Source: Chloroflexota bacterium (GTDB taxonomy: Bacteria > Chloroflexota > Anaerolineae > Anaerolineales > Anaerolineaceae). Taken from it: a stretch of DNA of 46,918 nucleotides. The notes beneath the pieces were generated by a model that made no database searches, was not told the DNA's origin, and saw only the letters and a list, made by a program, of their open reading frames with translations. Below, piece after piece: positions 9,901-17,222 of this stretch (its first letter is position 1; each line of letters begins with the position of its first letter). The translations under genes were made by a program, and so were the position numbers. The stretch lies in assembly GCA_012797815.1 (NCBI GenBank), contig JAAZOK010000030.1, positions 1 through 46,918 of the forward strand, read 5' to 3'.

Positions 9901-11005
9901 GGTGCAGCCCTTCAGACCAGCGTCTGCCGGGCATCAAACGACCGGTAAATTCATCAACAATAATGATCTCATTGTTTTGAACGATGTAATCTTTGTTGCG
10001 TGCAAACAGCAATTTGGCTTTCAATGCCTGTTCCAGATATCCCAGCAGGCGTGCTTGCTCTGGAGTAATATCTTCCGGACGATCGGGGTCACGCAGGGTG
10101 GTATTTAACAATTCTTCCACATGCACTTCACCCAGCTCAGTTAAGGACACACTACGGTCTTTTTCGTCGAATTCGTAATCTTCTTCGTTGAGCTGTCTGA
10201 CCACTTTCGCCATCTGTTCATACCAGGCTACATCTTCGGATGCCGAACCCGAAATGATCAGTGGAGTTCTAGCCTCATCGATCAAAATATTGTCGATCTC
10301 ATCGACAATGGCGTAATTATGCCCGCGCTGAACACGATCCTCCAAGCGGCTGACCAGATTATCGCGCAGATAATCAAAACCGAATTCATTGTTCGTACCG
10401 TAAGTGATGTCTGCCAGATAGGCTTCATGGCGTGGGATCAGTTTGAGCTGATCTTCTTCTTCTTTTCCGGAACGCTTTTCGAGGTCAACCAGAAAAGCCA
10501 TTCTGCCATTTTCCGTTCTGGTTGCCATCTGCAACACACCGACCGAGAGCCCTAAGGTATTATAAATGGGAGCCATCCAACGGGCATCCCGTCGGGCGAG
10601 ATAGTCGTTAACGGTAACAAGGTGAACTCCCTTTCCTGTTAACGCATTGAGATATAAAGGTAGTGTTGCAACCAGCGTTTTTCCTTCACCGGTGCGCATT
10701 TCAGCAATCTTGCCTTCATGCATGACGATGCCGCCGATGAGTTGAACATCATAATGGCGCAGTCCCAATGTGCGTTTGCTCGCCTCACGAACAGCTGCGA
10801 ATGCTTCAGGGAGTATATCGGAAAGGTTGCCCCCGTTATTCTTTAATCGCTCTTTGAATTCGGCGGTCTTGTGTTTTAATGCTTCAGCTGATAATTTTTC
10901 ATACTCTTCTTCGAGTGCATCAATCTGCATTATCAATGAAGCGATTTTTTTGAAATCTTTGCCTGTTGCTAATTTCCCGATTGATTTTTGATTCTTTCTT
11001 GCCAT
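6989..11005 (-). CDS. secA: Preprotein translocase ATPase SecA, enlarged form
   Basis: SecA drives protein export through SecYEG. All core motifs are present: MRTGEGKT P-loop near residue 108, VDEIDNILIDEARTP, GTTSIVHSEE, ATNMAGRGVDIKLGG and QLRGRAARQGDPGSSRFY. At about 1338 residues it far exceeds the usual 800-900. Relative to standard SecA there is extra sequence of about 30 residues near 162-195, about 85-100 in the second nucleotide-binding domain between GTTS (about 510) and GAVTIAT (about 640), and roughly 300 in the helical scaffold between EYDDVLNDQR (about 820) and HLTQMEALR (about 1257). The C-terminus ends in a KKRRRRR tail and has no zinc-binding cysteine motif. A GTG two codons upstream is possible, but AGAGG is spaced best for the ATG at 11005. 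Confidence 0.95.
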   Translation of the reverse strand: MARKNQKSIGKLATGKDFKKIASLIMQIDALEEEYEKLSAEALKHKTAEFKERLKNNGGNLSDILPEAFAAVREASKRTLGLRHYDVQLIGGIVMHEGKIAEMRTGEGKTLVATLPLYLNALTGKGVHLVTVNDYLARRDARWMAPIYNTLGLSVGVLQMATRTENGRMAFLVDLEKRSGKEEEDQLKLIPRHEAYLADITYGTNNEFGFDYLRDNLVSRLEDRVQRGHNYAIVDEIDNILIDEARTPLIISGSASEDVAWYEQMAKVVRQLNEEDYEFDEKDRSVSLTELGEVHVEELLNTTLRDPDRPEDITPEQARLLGYLEQALKAKLLFARNKDYIVQNNEIIIVDEFTGRLMPGRRWSEGLHQAVEAKEGVKVNPENITQATITLQNYFRMYEKLAGMTGTALTEAEEFFTIYELDVIPIPTNLDYSAEQSNSDLNIHQRKDEEGYQYTYYSYKNDPEQQEVFWKRKDYPDIVYQNREAKLRAICLEIVRFNAIGRPQLVGTTSIVHSEELSSRLNRDSLRLLLQILLLKALWREKFQIKDVERAIPELESLENLLDSLSPAILRNFAQKAGIESISLEKTENQNILADLLNIPEENIPRLQSILGNGIKHRVLNALKHDEESQIIASAGAFGAVTIATNMAGRGVDIKLGGELDEHILTEIVQALKANHLDPYDMTYEDMETAIQQLAPDHYVEQAESAREFLQFMVNLRKVRQVGGLHVIGSERHEARRIDNQLRGRAARQGDPGSSRFYLSLEDDLMRLFGGERVESLMALFKLDKSLPIENRMIGRLVEQAQERVEGNNFDIRKHLLEYDDVLNDQRTRIYEEREHAITKEDLSDDIWGMVESELRRRVPASLEESHSPWKLCAFLDEIQPVIVNPALNFALPSYSYHLLAGYLKDNLTATRSNEDKAAFFKQFTADVIDAEATFVTSNISEFIDHTVFNYETQLEERLDNIETFLDGMQENEPGDIDVRTFQQELQSYAHVRLQINQNDLQQLIAGDREVTKRLKEQVRSALFAIYLNRVAFTIQKRVGELSNPEQLAVADADWKKVKDYYLSEINKVFKQKIDDIHSGQSDIARNIQSAVMNDMPDLATEKGMTTFLSAIATGKRIAINPQNHQRILKRVNLLNYVFYAATMLNGKKEEEIIQDILTHLRSTSQLLSHSFGVFELNRLNQSEITVNKLNPGILEKFKSSITEQEYNHIAESPIGALNDDLKNTLQDLIGTNVQNMLFRHVLLSNINNLWIEHLTQMEALRVSIGLESFAQRDPLVQYKNRSTDMFSDLLANIRLGVMSQIFRLQPVQRSSASPSEQQQEETPKSSAEKTKKRRRRR

Positions 11006-11024
11006 TGGCACCTCTGCGAGAGCG

Positions 11025-11030
11025 ATTATA
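11025..11030 (-). promoter_or_regulatory. -10 box upstream of secA
   Basis: TATAAT on the minus strand lies 19 nt before the secA ATG and immediately after the lpd terminator. No clear -35 is seen, since that position falls within the terminator stem. Confidence 0.5.
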
Positions 11031-11034
11031 GCTT

Positions 11035-11070
11035 AAAAAAGAACAATGGGTTGAAACATCAACCCATTGT
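11035..11070 (-). terminator. Rho-independent terminator of lpdA
   Basis: A perfect 12-bp stem, ACAATGGGTTGA (11043-11054) with TCAACCCATTGT (11059-11070), has a 4-nt loop. On the minus strand it is followed by TTCTTTTTT. It separates lpdA from secA. Confidence 0.9.
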
Positions 11071-11095
11071 AGTATTTTAATCCAGGTGATATTGC

Positions 11096-12493
11096 CTATA
11101 TATGGATTGCATGTCCCACAGCGTCTTCAGCCGCTTCCATGATCGCCTCACTTAATGTTGGGTGTGCATGGATATTGTGGGCGAGTTCCTCGATGGTTAA
11201 TTCGGATTGCTGCGCGAGGGTGAGTTCCGGTAGCAGTTCTGATACTTCCGGTCCGATCATATGCGCACCCAGTAATTCTCCATATTTCGCATCCACGATG
11301 ATCTTGACAAAGCCATTTCCTTCGCCCAATCCAAGTGCTTTGCCATTCGCCTGAAATGGGAATTTCCCAATCTTTATGTCTTTTCCGGTTTCTTTGGCTT
11401 GCTTTTCTGAGAGACCAAAGGAAGCTACCTGTGGGTAACAGTAGGTAGCGCTGGGGATCATTCCAAAATCGATCGACTTTGGTTCCAATCCCTTGATTGT
11501 TTCAGCGCAATGAATCCCCATTGCTGATGCTGCATGAGCCAACAGTAATTTACCGGTCACATCACCCACTGCCCAAATTCCGGGAACGTTAGTAGCCATA
11601 TGTTCGTCAACGCCGATGAAGCCACGCTGATCCAGGGCAACGCCGACTTTTTCCAACCCCAGATTTTCAGTATTGGCTTTAAAACCGACTGCCACCAGGG
11701 CTTGTTCTGCTTCGAGGGTTTTTGTTTCACCCTCATGGGTTACGGTGATCTTTACTCCTTTTGTGGTGGGTTCGATCGCTTCGACACGATGAGCGGTGAA
11801 GATCTCGATCCCACGTTTTTGGAAAGCTTTTTGTAGTTCTATGCTCAAATCTTCATCTTCTAGTGGGAGAATGTTGGGCAGCATTTCAACGATGCTAACC
11901 TTGGCGCCGTACGAGCTCCAGATGGTGGCGAATTCCGCGCCGATGGCACCGGCACCGATGATGACCACTGATTTTGGAAGTTTTTCCTGCAAAATAGCGT
12001 CCTCATAGGTGAGGATCTTTTTTCCATCATAATTCCAACTGGGCAATACAAAGGGATGCGCACCGCTTGCCAGAATGACATTCCTGGTTTTCAATTCTTC
12101 TTTTTTCCCATCATTGAGGGTTACCTCGATCAGGGTTTTTTCTTTCAGAAGTGCGCTACCTTCGTATACGTCGATCTTGTTTTTCTTCATTAAGAAACTG
12201 ACGCCGCGAGTCAGACGGTCGGAAACACGCCGGCTACGCTTGACCGCAGCACTGTAATCAATGGATATGTTATCTCCCTGAATCCCATAATCCTTCGCTT
12301 CTTCTCTGAGCGTCCGCGCAATTTCAGCATTCTTCAATAGTGCTTTGGAGGGAATGCATCCCACATTCAAGCAAACTCCCCCCAACCACCTTTTTTCGAT
12401 AATAGCAGTTTTCAAACCAAGTTGTGCTGAACGTATTGCAGCAACATACCCACCGGGGCCGGCCCCGATAACGATGACATCATATTCTTTCAT
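11096..12493 (-). CDS. lpdA: Dihydrolipoyl dehydrogenase
   Basis: This 465-residue E3 flavoenzyme reoxidises dihydrolipoamide of 2-oxoacid dehydrogenase or glycine cleavage complexes using NAD. It shows the FAD motif GAGPGGYVAAIRSAQLG, the redox disulfide C41-LNVG-C46, the NAD motif VIIGAGAIGAEFATIW, the FAD-binding AVGDVTGKLLLAHAA segment and the C-terminal HAHPTLSE active-site histidine region. It is complete and of normal length. No E1 or E2 genes lie nearby, so its partner complex is encoded elsewhere. It is divergent from the ATPase operon and closed by a strong terminator. Confidence 0.97.
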   Translation of the reverse strand: MKEYDVIVIGAGPGGYVAAIRSAQLGLKTAIIEKRWLGGVCLNVGCIPSKALLKNAEIARTLREEAKDYGIQGDNISIDYSAAVKRSRRVSDRLTRGVSFLMKKNKIDVYEGSALLKEKTLIEVTLNDGKKEELKTRNVILASGAHPFVLPSWNYDGKKILTYEDAILQEKLPKSVVIIGAGAIGAEFATIWSSYGAKVSIVEMLPNILPLEDEDLSIELQKAFQKRGIEIFTAHRVEAIEPTTKGVKITVTHEGETKTLEAEQALVAVGFKANTENLGLEKVGVALDQRGFIGVDEHMATNVPGIWAVGDVTGKLLLAHAASAMGIHCAETIKGLEPKSIDFGMIPSATYCYPQVASFGLSEKQAKETGKDIKIGKFPFQANGKALGLGEGNGFVKIIVDAKYGELLGAHMIGPEVSELLPELTLAQQSELTIEELAHNIHAHPTLSEAIMEAAEDAVGHAIHI

Positions 12494-12545
12494 GCTGTGT
12501 TATCTCCATTTAAATAGATATGCAAAATGTCCTATACTTTAAGCG

Positions 12546-12551
12546 ATTATA
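12546..12551 (-). promoter_or_regulatory. -10 box upstream of lpdA
   Basis: TATAAT on the minus strand lies about 52 nt before the lpdA ATG in the divergent spacer. The -35 is unclear. GGAGATAAC near the start codon could serve as the ribosome-binding site. Confidence 0.4.
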
Positions 12552-12595
12552 CTTGTTTTCATATTTAGCTTAGCGTAAATTTTGTGAAATAATTA

Positions 12596-12655
12596 TTGAC
12601 GAATTGTCAGAGAAGGATTAAGATAGCGAGTCGTTTAAAGTGAGAGGTTTATAAT
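12596..12655 (+). promoter_or_regulatory. Promoter region of the V/A-type ATPase operon (two candidates)
   Basis: Candidate 1 is -35 TTGACG (12596-12601), a 17-bp spacer and -10 TAAGAT (12619-12624), giving a leader of about 32 nt. Candidate 2 is a perfect TATAAT at 12650-12655, only 7 nt before the ATG at 12663, which would make the mRNA leaderless. GAGAGG at 12642-12647 is 15 nt from the ATG, too far for a normal Shine-Dalgarno. Confidence 0.55.
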
Positions 12656-12662
12656 CACTGAT

Positions 12663-13043
12663 ATGAAGAAAAAAAAGAAAGTAGTTGAGGAACAACAGCA
12701 TCAAGAAGACCCTGAGGTCTTACTTGAAAAAATAATGAAAGCGGAAGTCAATTCTGCTGAACGGATTGCCACGGCTAGAAAAGATGCAGAAAAACAGATT
12801 TCCGATGTTCAGGATAAAGCTGCCGTATCGAAAAAAGAGGCCTATGCCAGCGGCAGACGTGCCAGATCCCGTTTGGTTGATAGAGGACTTGAAAAGGCAC
12901 GCGCAGAAGCGGAAGAAAAAATCAAGCAATCAGATGTAGAGGCGGACCGTACTTTAAAAAAAGGCCAGAACGCTATCCCTGAAGCTGTCGATATAAGCCT
13001 TGAATTCATTCTGGGCAAAGTATCAAAGGAGAAGCTTTCATGA
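12663..13043 (+). CDS. V/A-type ATPase peripheral stalk subunit G/H
   Basis: This 126-residue protein is highly charged, starts with a Lys run and is almost wholly predicted coiled coil (heptad-like Ala/Glu/Lys/Arg from about residue 20 to 105). It sits first in the ATPase operon, the place of the peripheral-stalk subunit (NtpF/AhaH/Thermus G). It would pair with subunit E to hold the catalytic head against rotation. The family has low sequence conservation, so the call rests mainly on coiled-coil character, size and position. Its stop overlaps the subunit I start (ATGA). Confidence 0.8.
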   Translation: MKKKKKVVEEQQHQEDPEVLLEKIMKAEVNSAERIATARKDAEKQISDVQDKAAVSKKEAYASGRRARSRLVDRGLEKARAEAEEKIKQSDVEADRTLKKGQNAIPEAVDISLEFILGKVSKEKLS

Positions 13044-14947
13044 TCAGCAAAATGTCGCGTATTGAGATCATTGGGATGAAAGCGAATTTATCCGATGCCG
13101 TACGTGAACTGCATGATATGGGAATTATGCAAATTGATGATATTCGAACCCTGTCGAATGTTTATATGCAGCCTTTCAACCTGACCTATGAAATGATGCA
13201 AAAACGCGAATCAGTAGACCTCATTAATGCCAAGATCAATGGGCTGGAAGACCTCTTTAAAAAATATTTCGTTTCACCTCCCAAGGACGTTGTGGATTCT
13301 TCTTCAATCGAAGTCATCGGAGAGAAAGTTGACCAGATCACAACGATCGTTCAACAATTGACCCAGCATAAAGAAAGTTTGCAGGATGAACTTGTCTCGC
13401 TTTCAAAGTATCGTGAGATTCTGAAGATCATGGTGCCCCTGCTGCCGGAATCTGCCAAGAAATCTGGGAACGCCACCATTGGGGCTCTCTTGCACTCCAC
13501 GCAAACTCGCTCAATGAACATGTTGATCAACCAGTTACGTACCATGACGCAGGGGAAATTTGAGATGGTAAACGTCAAAGTAGGAGAATCGACCAATGCC
13601 TTGATCGGCGTCTTGCCACGCGATCTGGTAATTTCGGTAGAGAATTATCTCGAAAGAGAAAAGATTACCCAACTTGTATTGCCCGAAGAATATACCAGCC
13701 TCTCCTCTGCAGAGGCGCAAGATAAGATCGAAAAACAAATCGAGAATGACCATAAAGAACTTGACAATGTGGATGACCGTTATCGTGAGTTAGCCAGTAC
13801 CTGGGGACCTTACCTGCATGCCTGGCAGATGAGCTGCTTGAATGTTCTAGATGAATTTGAGATCTATTCCCGCCTCGGAGAGACCGAGCATACCTTTACA
13901 ATATATGGTTGGGTTCCTGTGGGGGAGGTTCAAAATCTGAAAAATCATCTGCATAAAAAAGTCAGTCGCGATATTATGCTCAATCAGTTGGATGTGCCGA
14001 AAGAACTGCGCGATAAGGTCCCGGTTTTATTGGAAAATCCTAAAATATTGAAACCCTTCGAAAACCTGACAAAAATGCGTGCCATTCCGGCTTATTTTGA
14101 TATCGATCCCAGCAAGCTGATGGCTATCTTCATGCCGATTTTCTTTGGAATGATGGTAGGGGATGTGGGTTACGGGGTTATCTTATTCGTTTTGTCCGCT
14201 CTTCTTTCTCGCAAAGTGACCAAGGGCATTTTTGCCGACCTGCTTAAAACTATCATGTATGGCTCAATATGGACGGTGTTTTTCGGGTTCATGTTTGGCG
14301 AATTCATGGGCACGCTGGGTGGCAGCATCGGCTTAAAACCAATCCTTCTGGATCGCGCCGAGCCGGGTAGCACGATGAAACTGCTCTATATGGTAATTGG
14401 AGTGGGCGTATTTCATATTGTGCTGGGTTTGGTGCTGGGTGTTTGGAATGCGATCAAACACCATAACAGGACCCATACCCTCGAACGTGGAGGTATGTTG
14501 ATTGGCTTGAGTGGATTATTGTTATTGGTTGGGAAAATGATCAATGTTTTACCCGCTGTGGTCAATATTCCGGGTTATGTCTTGTTGGGTGCCGGTATCG
14601 TGGTGCTGGGCGCTTCTTATGGAAAGACTGGTGTGATACTGGGACCGATCGAGTTTGTGGGATTGTTGGGTAATATCCTGTCCTACTTAAGAATTGCTGC
14701 TCTTGGCCTGGCTTCAGTTTTCTTGGCTAAGGTAGCCAACGATATGGTAGGAATGGTTGGAAATGTGGTGATTGGGATTGTGGTAGCTGGATTGATCCAC
14801 TCACTGAATATCATTATGGGTGCGTTCAGTCCTACCATCCAGAGTCTGCGTCTACAATATGTTGAATTCTTCAGGAAATTCTATGAAGGTGGGAATAATC
14901 CATTTTCCCCATTCAAGAAACGTGTTTTGGCAGAAACTGAGGAATAG
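13040..14947 (+). CDS. atpI: V/A-type ATPase subunit I (membrane stator)
   Basis: This 635-residue homologue of the eukaryotic V-ATPase a-subunit has an N-terminal soluble half with coiled coils (residues 1-340) and a C-terminal membrane half (about 355-620) with seven or more hydrophobic helices. The membrane half begins with PAYFDIDPSKLMAIFMPIFFGMMVGDVGYG, split here as a recognisable family region. The FVGLLGNILSYLRIAALGLA helix carries the conserved Arg that forms the ion half-channels against the rotor ring. The start codon overlaps the preceding stop, with AAAGGAG just upstream. The length is normal for the family. Confidence 0.95.
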   Translation: MISKMSRIEIIGMKANLSDAVRELHDMGIMQIDDIRTLSNVYMQPFNLTYEMMQKRESVDLINAKINGLEDLFKKYFVSPPKDVVDSSSIEVIGEKVDQITTIVQQLTQHKESLQDELVSLSKYREILKIMVPLLPESAKKSGNATIGALLHSTQTRSMNMLINQLRTMTQGKFEMVNVKVGESTNALIGVLPRDLVISVENYLEREKITQLVLPEEYTSLSSAEAQDKIEKQIENDHKELDNVDDRYRELASTWGPYLHAWQMSCLNVLDEFEIYSRLGETEHTFTIYGWVPVGEVQNLKNHLHKKVSRDIMLNQLDVPKELRDKVPVLLENPKILKPFENLTKMRAIPAYFDIDPSKLMAIFMPIFFGMMVGDVGYGVILFVLSALLSRKVTKGIFADLLKTIMYGSIWTVFFGFMFGEFMGTLGGSIGLKPILLDRAEPGSTMKLLYMVIGVGVFHIVLGLVLGVWNAIKHHNRTHTLERGGMLIGLSGLLLLVGKMINVLPAVVNIPGYVLLGAGIVVLGASYGKTGVILGPIEFVGLLGNILSYLRIAALGLASVFLAKVANDMVGMVGNVVIGIVVAGLIHSLNIIMGAFSPTIQSLRLQYVEFFRKFYEGGNNPFSPFKKRVLAETEE

Positions 14948-14967
14948 TTTAGAAAGGAGAAAAAATC

Positions 14968-15180
14968 ATGGATGTGGCAATTATCAAACTGGCTGCAGCA
15001 TTAGCAATTGGTTTAACTGCTTTAGCCACTGGTATGGCTCAGAGAGGCATTGGGTCTGCTGGTGTTGGTGCTATTGCAGAGAAACCGGAACTGCTGGGTT
15101 CGATCATTATTCTGGTTGCAATTCCTGAAACCCTGGTTATCCTGGGCTTTGCTGTTGCTGCCATTATTTTGATGGGCTGA
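14968..15180 (+). CDS. atpK: V/A-type ATPase subunit K (rotor ring proteolipid), single-hairpin form
   Basis: This 70-residue protein is a single helical hairpin: TM1 about residues 5-25, a polar loop about 26-41, TM2 about 42-69. E54 in IPETLVILGF is the ion-carrying carboxylate. Q25 at the end of TM1 and T55 beside E54 lie where Na+-binding rotor rings have ligands, so Na+ coupling is possible though H+ cannot be excluded. Enterococcal NtpK has a duplicated hairpin; this form is more like Thermus subunit L. AAAGGAG precedes the ATG with good spacing. Confidence 0.95.
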   Translation: MDVAIIKLAAALAIGLTALATGMAQRGIGSAGVGAIAEKPELLGSIIILVAIPETLVILGFAVAAIILMG

Positions 15181-15196
15181 TTGGAGAAGTGTTTTA

Positions 15197-15814
15197 ATGG
15201 AATTTGATACTATCCTGGATGGGATTCTGGATATTGCGGAAAAGCAGATTGCTGAGATAAAGCAGCAAACCGATCAACGCATCAAGGATATAGAGACAAG
15301 CTATAAAAAAGAAGCGGAACAGATCCGTGCCAATCTTGAACAAGAAGGACGGGTCCGTTTAAACCGTGAGGCTGCATTAATTAAACAACAAGCAGAGATG
15401 CAGTATCTGCAAAATGTATCGGATGCTCGTCAAAAACTGATCCAAAAGACTCTGAACGAAGTAAAAAGCAAATTGAAAGTGGTTCGAAGCTCTTCGAAAG
15501 AATATAAATCACTTTTGATTTCTCTGGCTGATGAGGCTATAGAAGATCTGCTGCCCTCACTGGGGAAGGAAAAAGTCATTGTTCTTTCTTTCGATCCGGC
15601 AGATAGGGAATTGGTCAAGGGATATAAGGGGGATGCAGCCATCGAACTTCAATTTAAGTATGATCTGGATTGCTGGGGTGGTTGCGATGCTTCTAGCATT
15701 GATGGGAAGGTATGCGTGTATAACACGCTGAATGATCGCTTTGAACGCGCCCAATCCATTTTGCAGCAAGAACTATCCTTATTTTTTGATGAGAAAACAA
15801 CACAAGGCACATAA
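15197..15814 (+). CDS. atpE: V/A-type ATPase subunit E (peripheral stalk)
   Basis: The 205-residue protein has a long N-terminal coiled coil (about residues 10-100, rich in Glu/Gln/Lys/Arg) followed by a globular C-terminal domain, the standard architecture of subunit E. It would bind subunit G/H and the top of the A3B3 head. The operon position between K and C is canonical. TTGGAG lies upstream of the ATG, and the TAA stop shares a base with the subunit C ATG (TAATG). Confidence 0.9.
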   Translation: MEFDTILDGILDIAEKQIAEIKQQTDQRIKDIETSYKKEAEQIRANLEQEGRVRLNREAALIKQQAEMQYLQNVSDARQKLIQKTLNEVKSKLKVVRSSSKEYKSLLISLADEAIEDLLPSLGKEKVIVLSFDPADRELVKGYKGDAAIELQFKYDLDCWGGCDASSIDGKVCVYNTLNDRFERAQSILQQELSLFFDEKTTQGT

Positions 15815-16872
15815 TGTCAACGTTTGATTATGGGAATACGCGGCTTCGGGCGCGGTTATCCCGATTATTAGCGAAAGAGACACTAGAGGAGTTAACCCGT
15901 GCCGACAATATGGACGGGTTCCTTTCACTATTGATCAAAACTGCATATAAGCCTTCTGTTGAAAAAGCACTGACTTATTCGAATGGAATTCAAACAGTGC
16001 ATATCTGTTTGGAAATGGAGTCAGAAAAGGTCTTTAGTGATTATCACAAATTCTATACAGATTCAGCCTGGGATAAGATCGGACTGATCTTTTCGTTCAA
16101 TGATCTCCAAAATATTCATACGATAGTAAGAGGGATACTCGGGAATGTTGCCCAACCTGAGATTCAAGATCTGTTAACCCGTTCGGGCAAGATCCCTTTT
16201 AATATTCTGCGCGATCTTTCGATGAGCAGGAATTTTAGTGATCTCATCACTAAAATGATCGCGTTCCATATCCCATATACGGATGTCCTTCTAAGAAATC
16301 AAACCATGCTTCCTTCGCTGCAAGGTGCACAAATTGAATTGATGCTTGAGAAGAATTTTTACCAAAATATCATCGAAGAGAATGCCAGAATACTTGATCA
16401 AACACCACCGCTGAAAGAATATTTCTCTATCCATGCCGATCAGGAAAATATCATGTGCGCACTGAGGGTCGCAAAGAACCCGGAGATTATTACATCTAAT
16501 CATCTGGATATTAAAGACTGTTTTATCAATGCCGGCACGATATCTCGTTCGATGCTGATGTCGATTTCGGAAGAAAAGGATGTTGAAAAGGCAATCGAAC
16601 GGTTGAAAGGGACGCCGTATTATGCTTGCCTGCAAGCAGGCTTAGATGAATATAGTCGAACCGGGCTGCTGACTGAGTTTGAAGAAAGATTGCGGAAAAT
16701 GTTGTTGAAACGCGCTGCAGAATATCCAATTGAAGACCCTCTGGGAGTAGGTGTTCCGATCGGCTTTCTGGTTCGCAAAACAAATGAAATGCAAAATCTC
16801 TGGTGGATCGCCAAAGGAGTCCAGTTGGGCTTTGATTCGGCAGACGTAATTGAGCACCTGGAAGTGTTGTGA
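15814..16872 (+). CDS. atpC: V/A-type ATPase subunit C (AC39/d-type)
   Basis: The 352-residue protein matches the V-ATPase d/AC39 family in length. This all-helical funnel sits on the rotor ring and receives the central shaft subunits D and F. The YGNTRLRARLSRLL start and the conserved C-terminal ending EDPLGVGVPIGFLVRKTNEMQNL (quoted here only as the family region near residue 310-333) support the call. It is coupled to the upstream gene by TAATG and to subunit F downstream by TGATG. Confidence 0.92.
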   Translation: MSTFDYGNTRLRARLSRLLAKETLEELTRADNMDGFLSLLIKTAYKPSVEKALTYSNGIQTVHICLEMESEKVFSDYHKFYTDSAWDKIGLIFSFNDLQNIHTIVRGILGNVAQPEIQDLLTRSGKIPFNILRDLSMSRNFSDLITKMIAFHIPYTDVLLRNQTMLPSLQGAQIELMLEKNFYQNIIEENARILDQTPPLKEYFSIHADQENIMCALRVAKNPEIITSNHLDIKDCFINAGTISRSMLMSISEEKDVEKAIERLKGTPYYACLQAGLDEYSRTGLLTEFEERLRKMLLKRAAEYPIEDPLGVGVPIGFLVRKTNEMQNLWWIAKGVQLGFDSADVIEHLEVL

Positions 16873-17222
16873 TGAATAAATTAGTTGTGATCACTTCGGT
16901 TAGTATGGCTAACGGATATCGATTAGCAGGGAATGAAGCGTATGGCGTGGCGAACGTCAAAGAAGCCACTGAATTGGTAAGAAAATTCATCGATAATTGC
17001 GAACCGGTTTTGTTGGCGATTGACGATGAACTTTTTTCACAAATGGATCGCAAATTAATTAAAGAGGTCTATGATTGTAAACATTTAGCTTTGGTGACCA
17101 TTCCGGGCAAAACAACTAAAACGGATAACAGACTGAGTCAGAAATATTTCTATAATATGATCCGGCATGCAACTGGGGTTCAAATCCATTTCAAAGGTGA
17201 ATCTAATGGAAGCAGTAAATAA
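16872..17222 (+). CDS. atpF: V/A-type ATPase subunit F (central shaft)
   Basis: This 116-residue protein of the V-ATPase F family is a small alpha/beta protein bound to subunit D in the rotor and involved in regulating coupling. It has the typical N-terminal strand (KLVVITSVSMANGYRLAG) and the alternating pattern through VLLAIDDELF and LALVTIPG. I chose the ATG at 16872, which overlaps the subunit C stop; a GTG one codon earlier is possible. Its 3' end overlaps the subunit A start by 17 nt. Confidence 0.9.
   Translation: MNKLVVITSVSMANGYRLAGNEAYGVANVKEATELVRKFIDNCEPVLLAIDDELFSQMDRKLIKEVYDCKHLALVTIPGKTTKTDNRLSQKYFYNMIRHATGVQIHFKGESNGSSK

Noticed and set aside
16621-16645. Inverted repeat GCCTGCAAGCAGGC within atpC
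   Set aside because: It lies in well-conserved coding sequence and is short enough to arise from codon choice.
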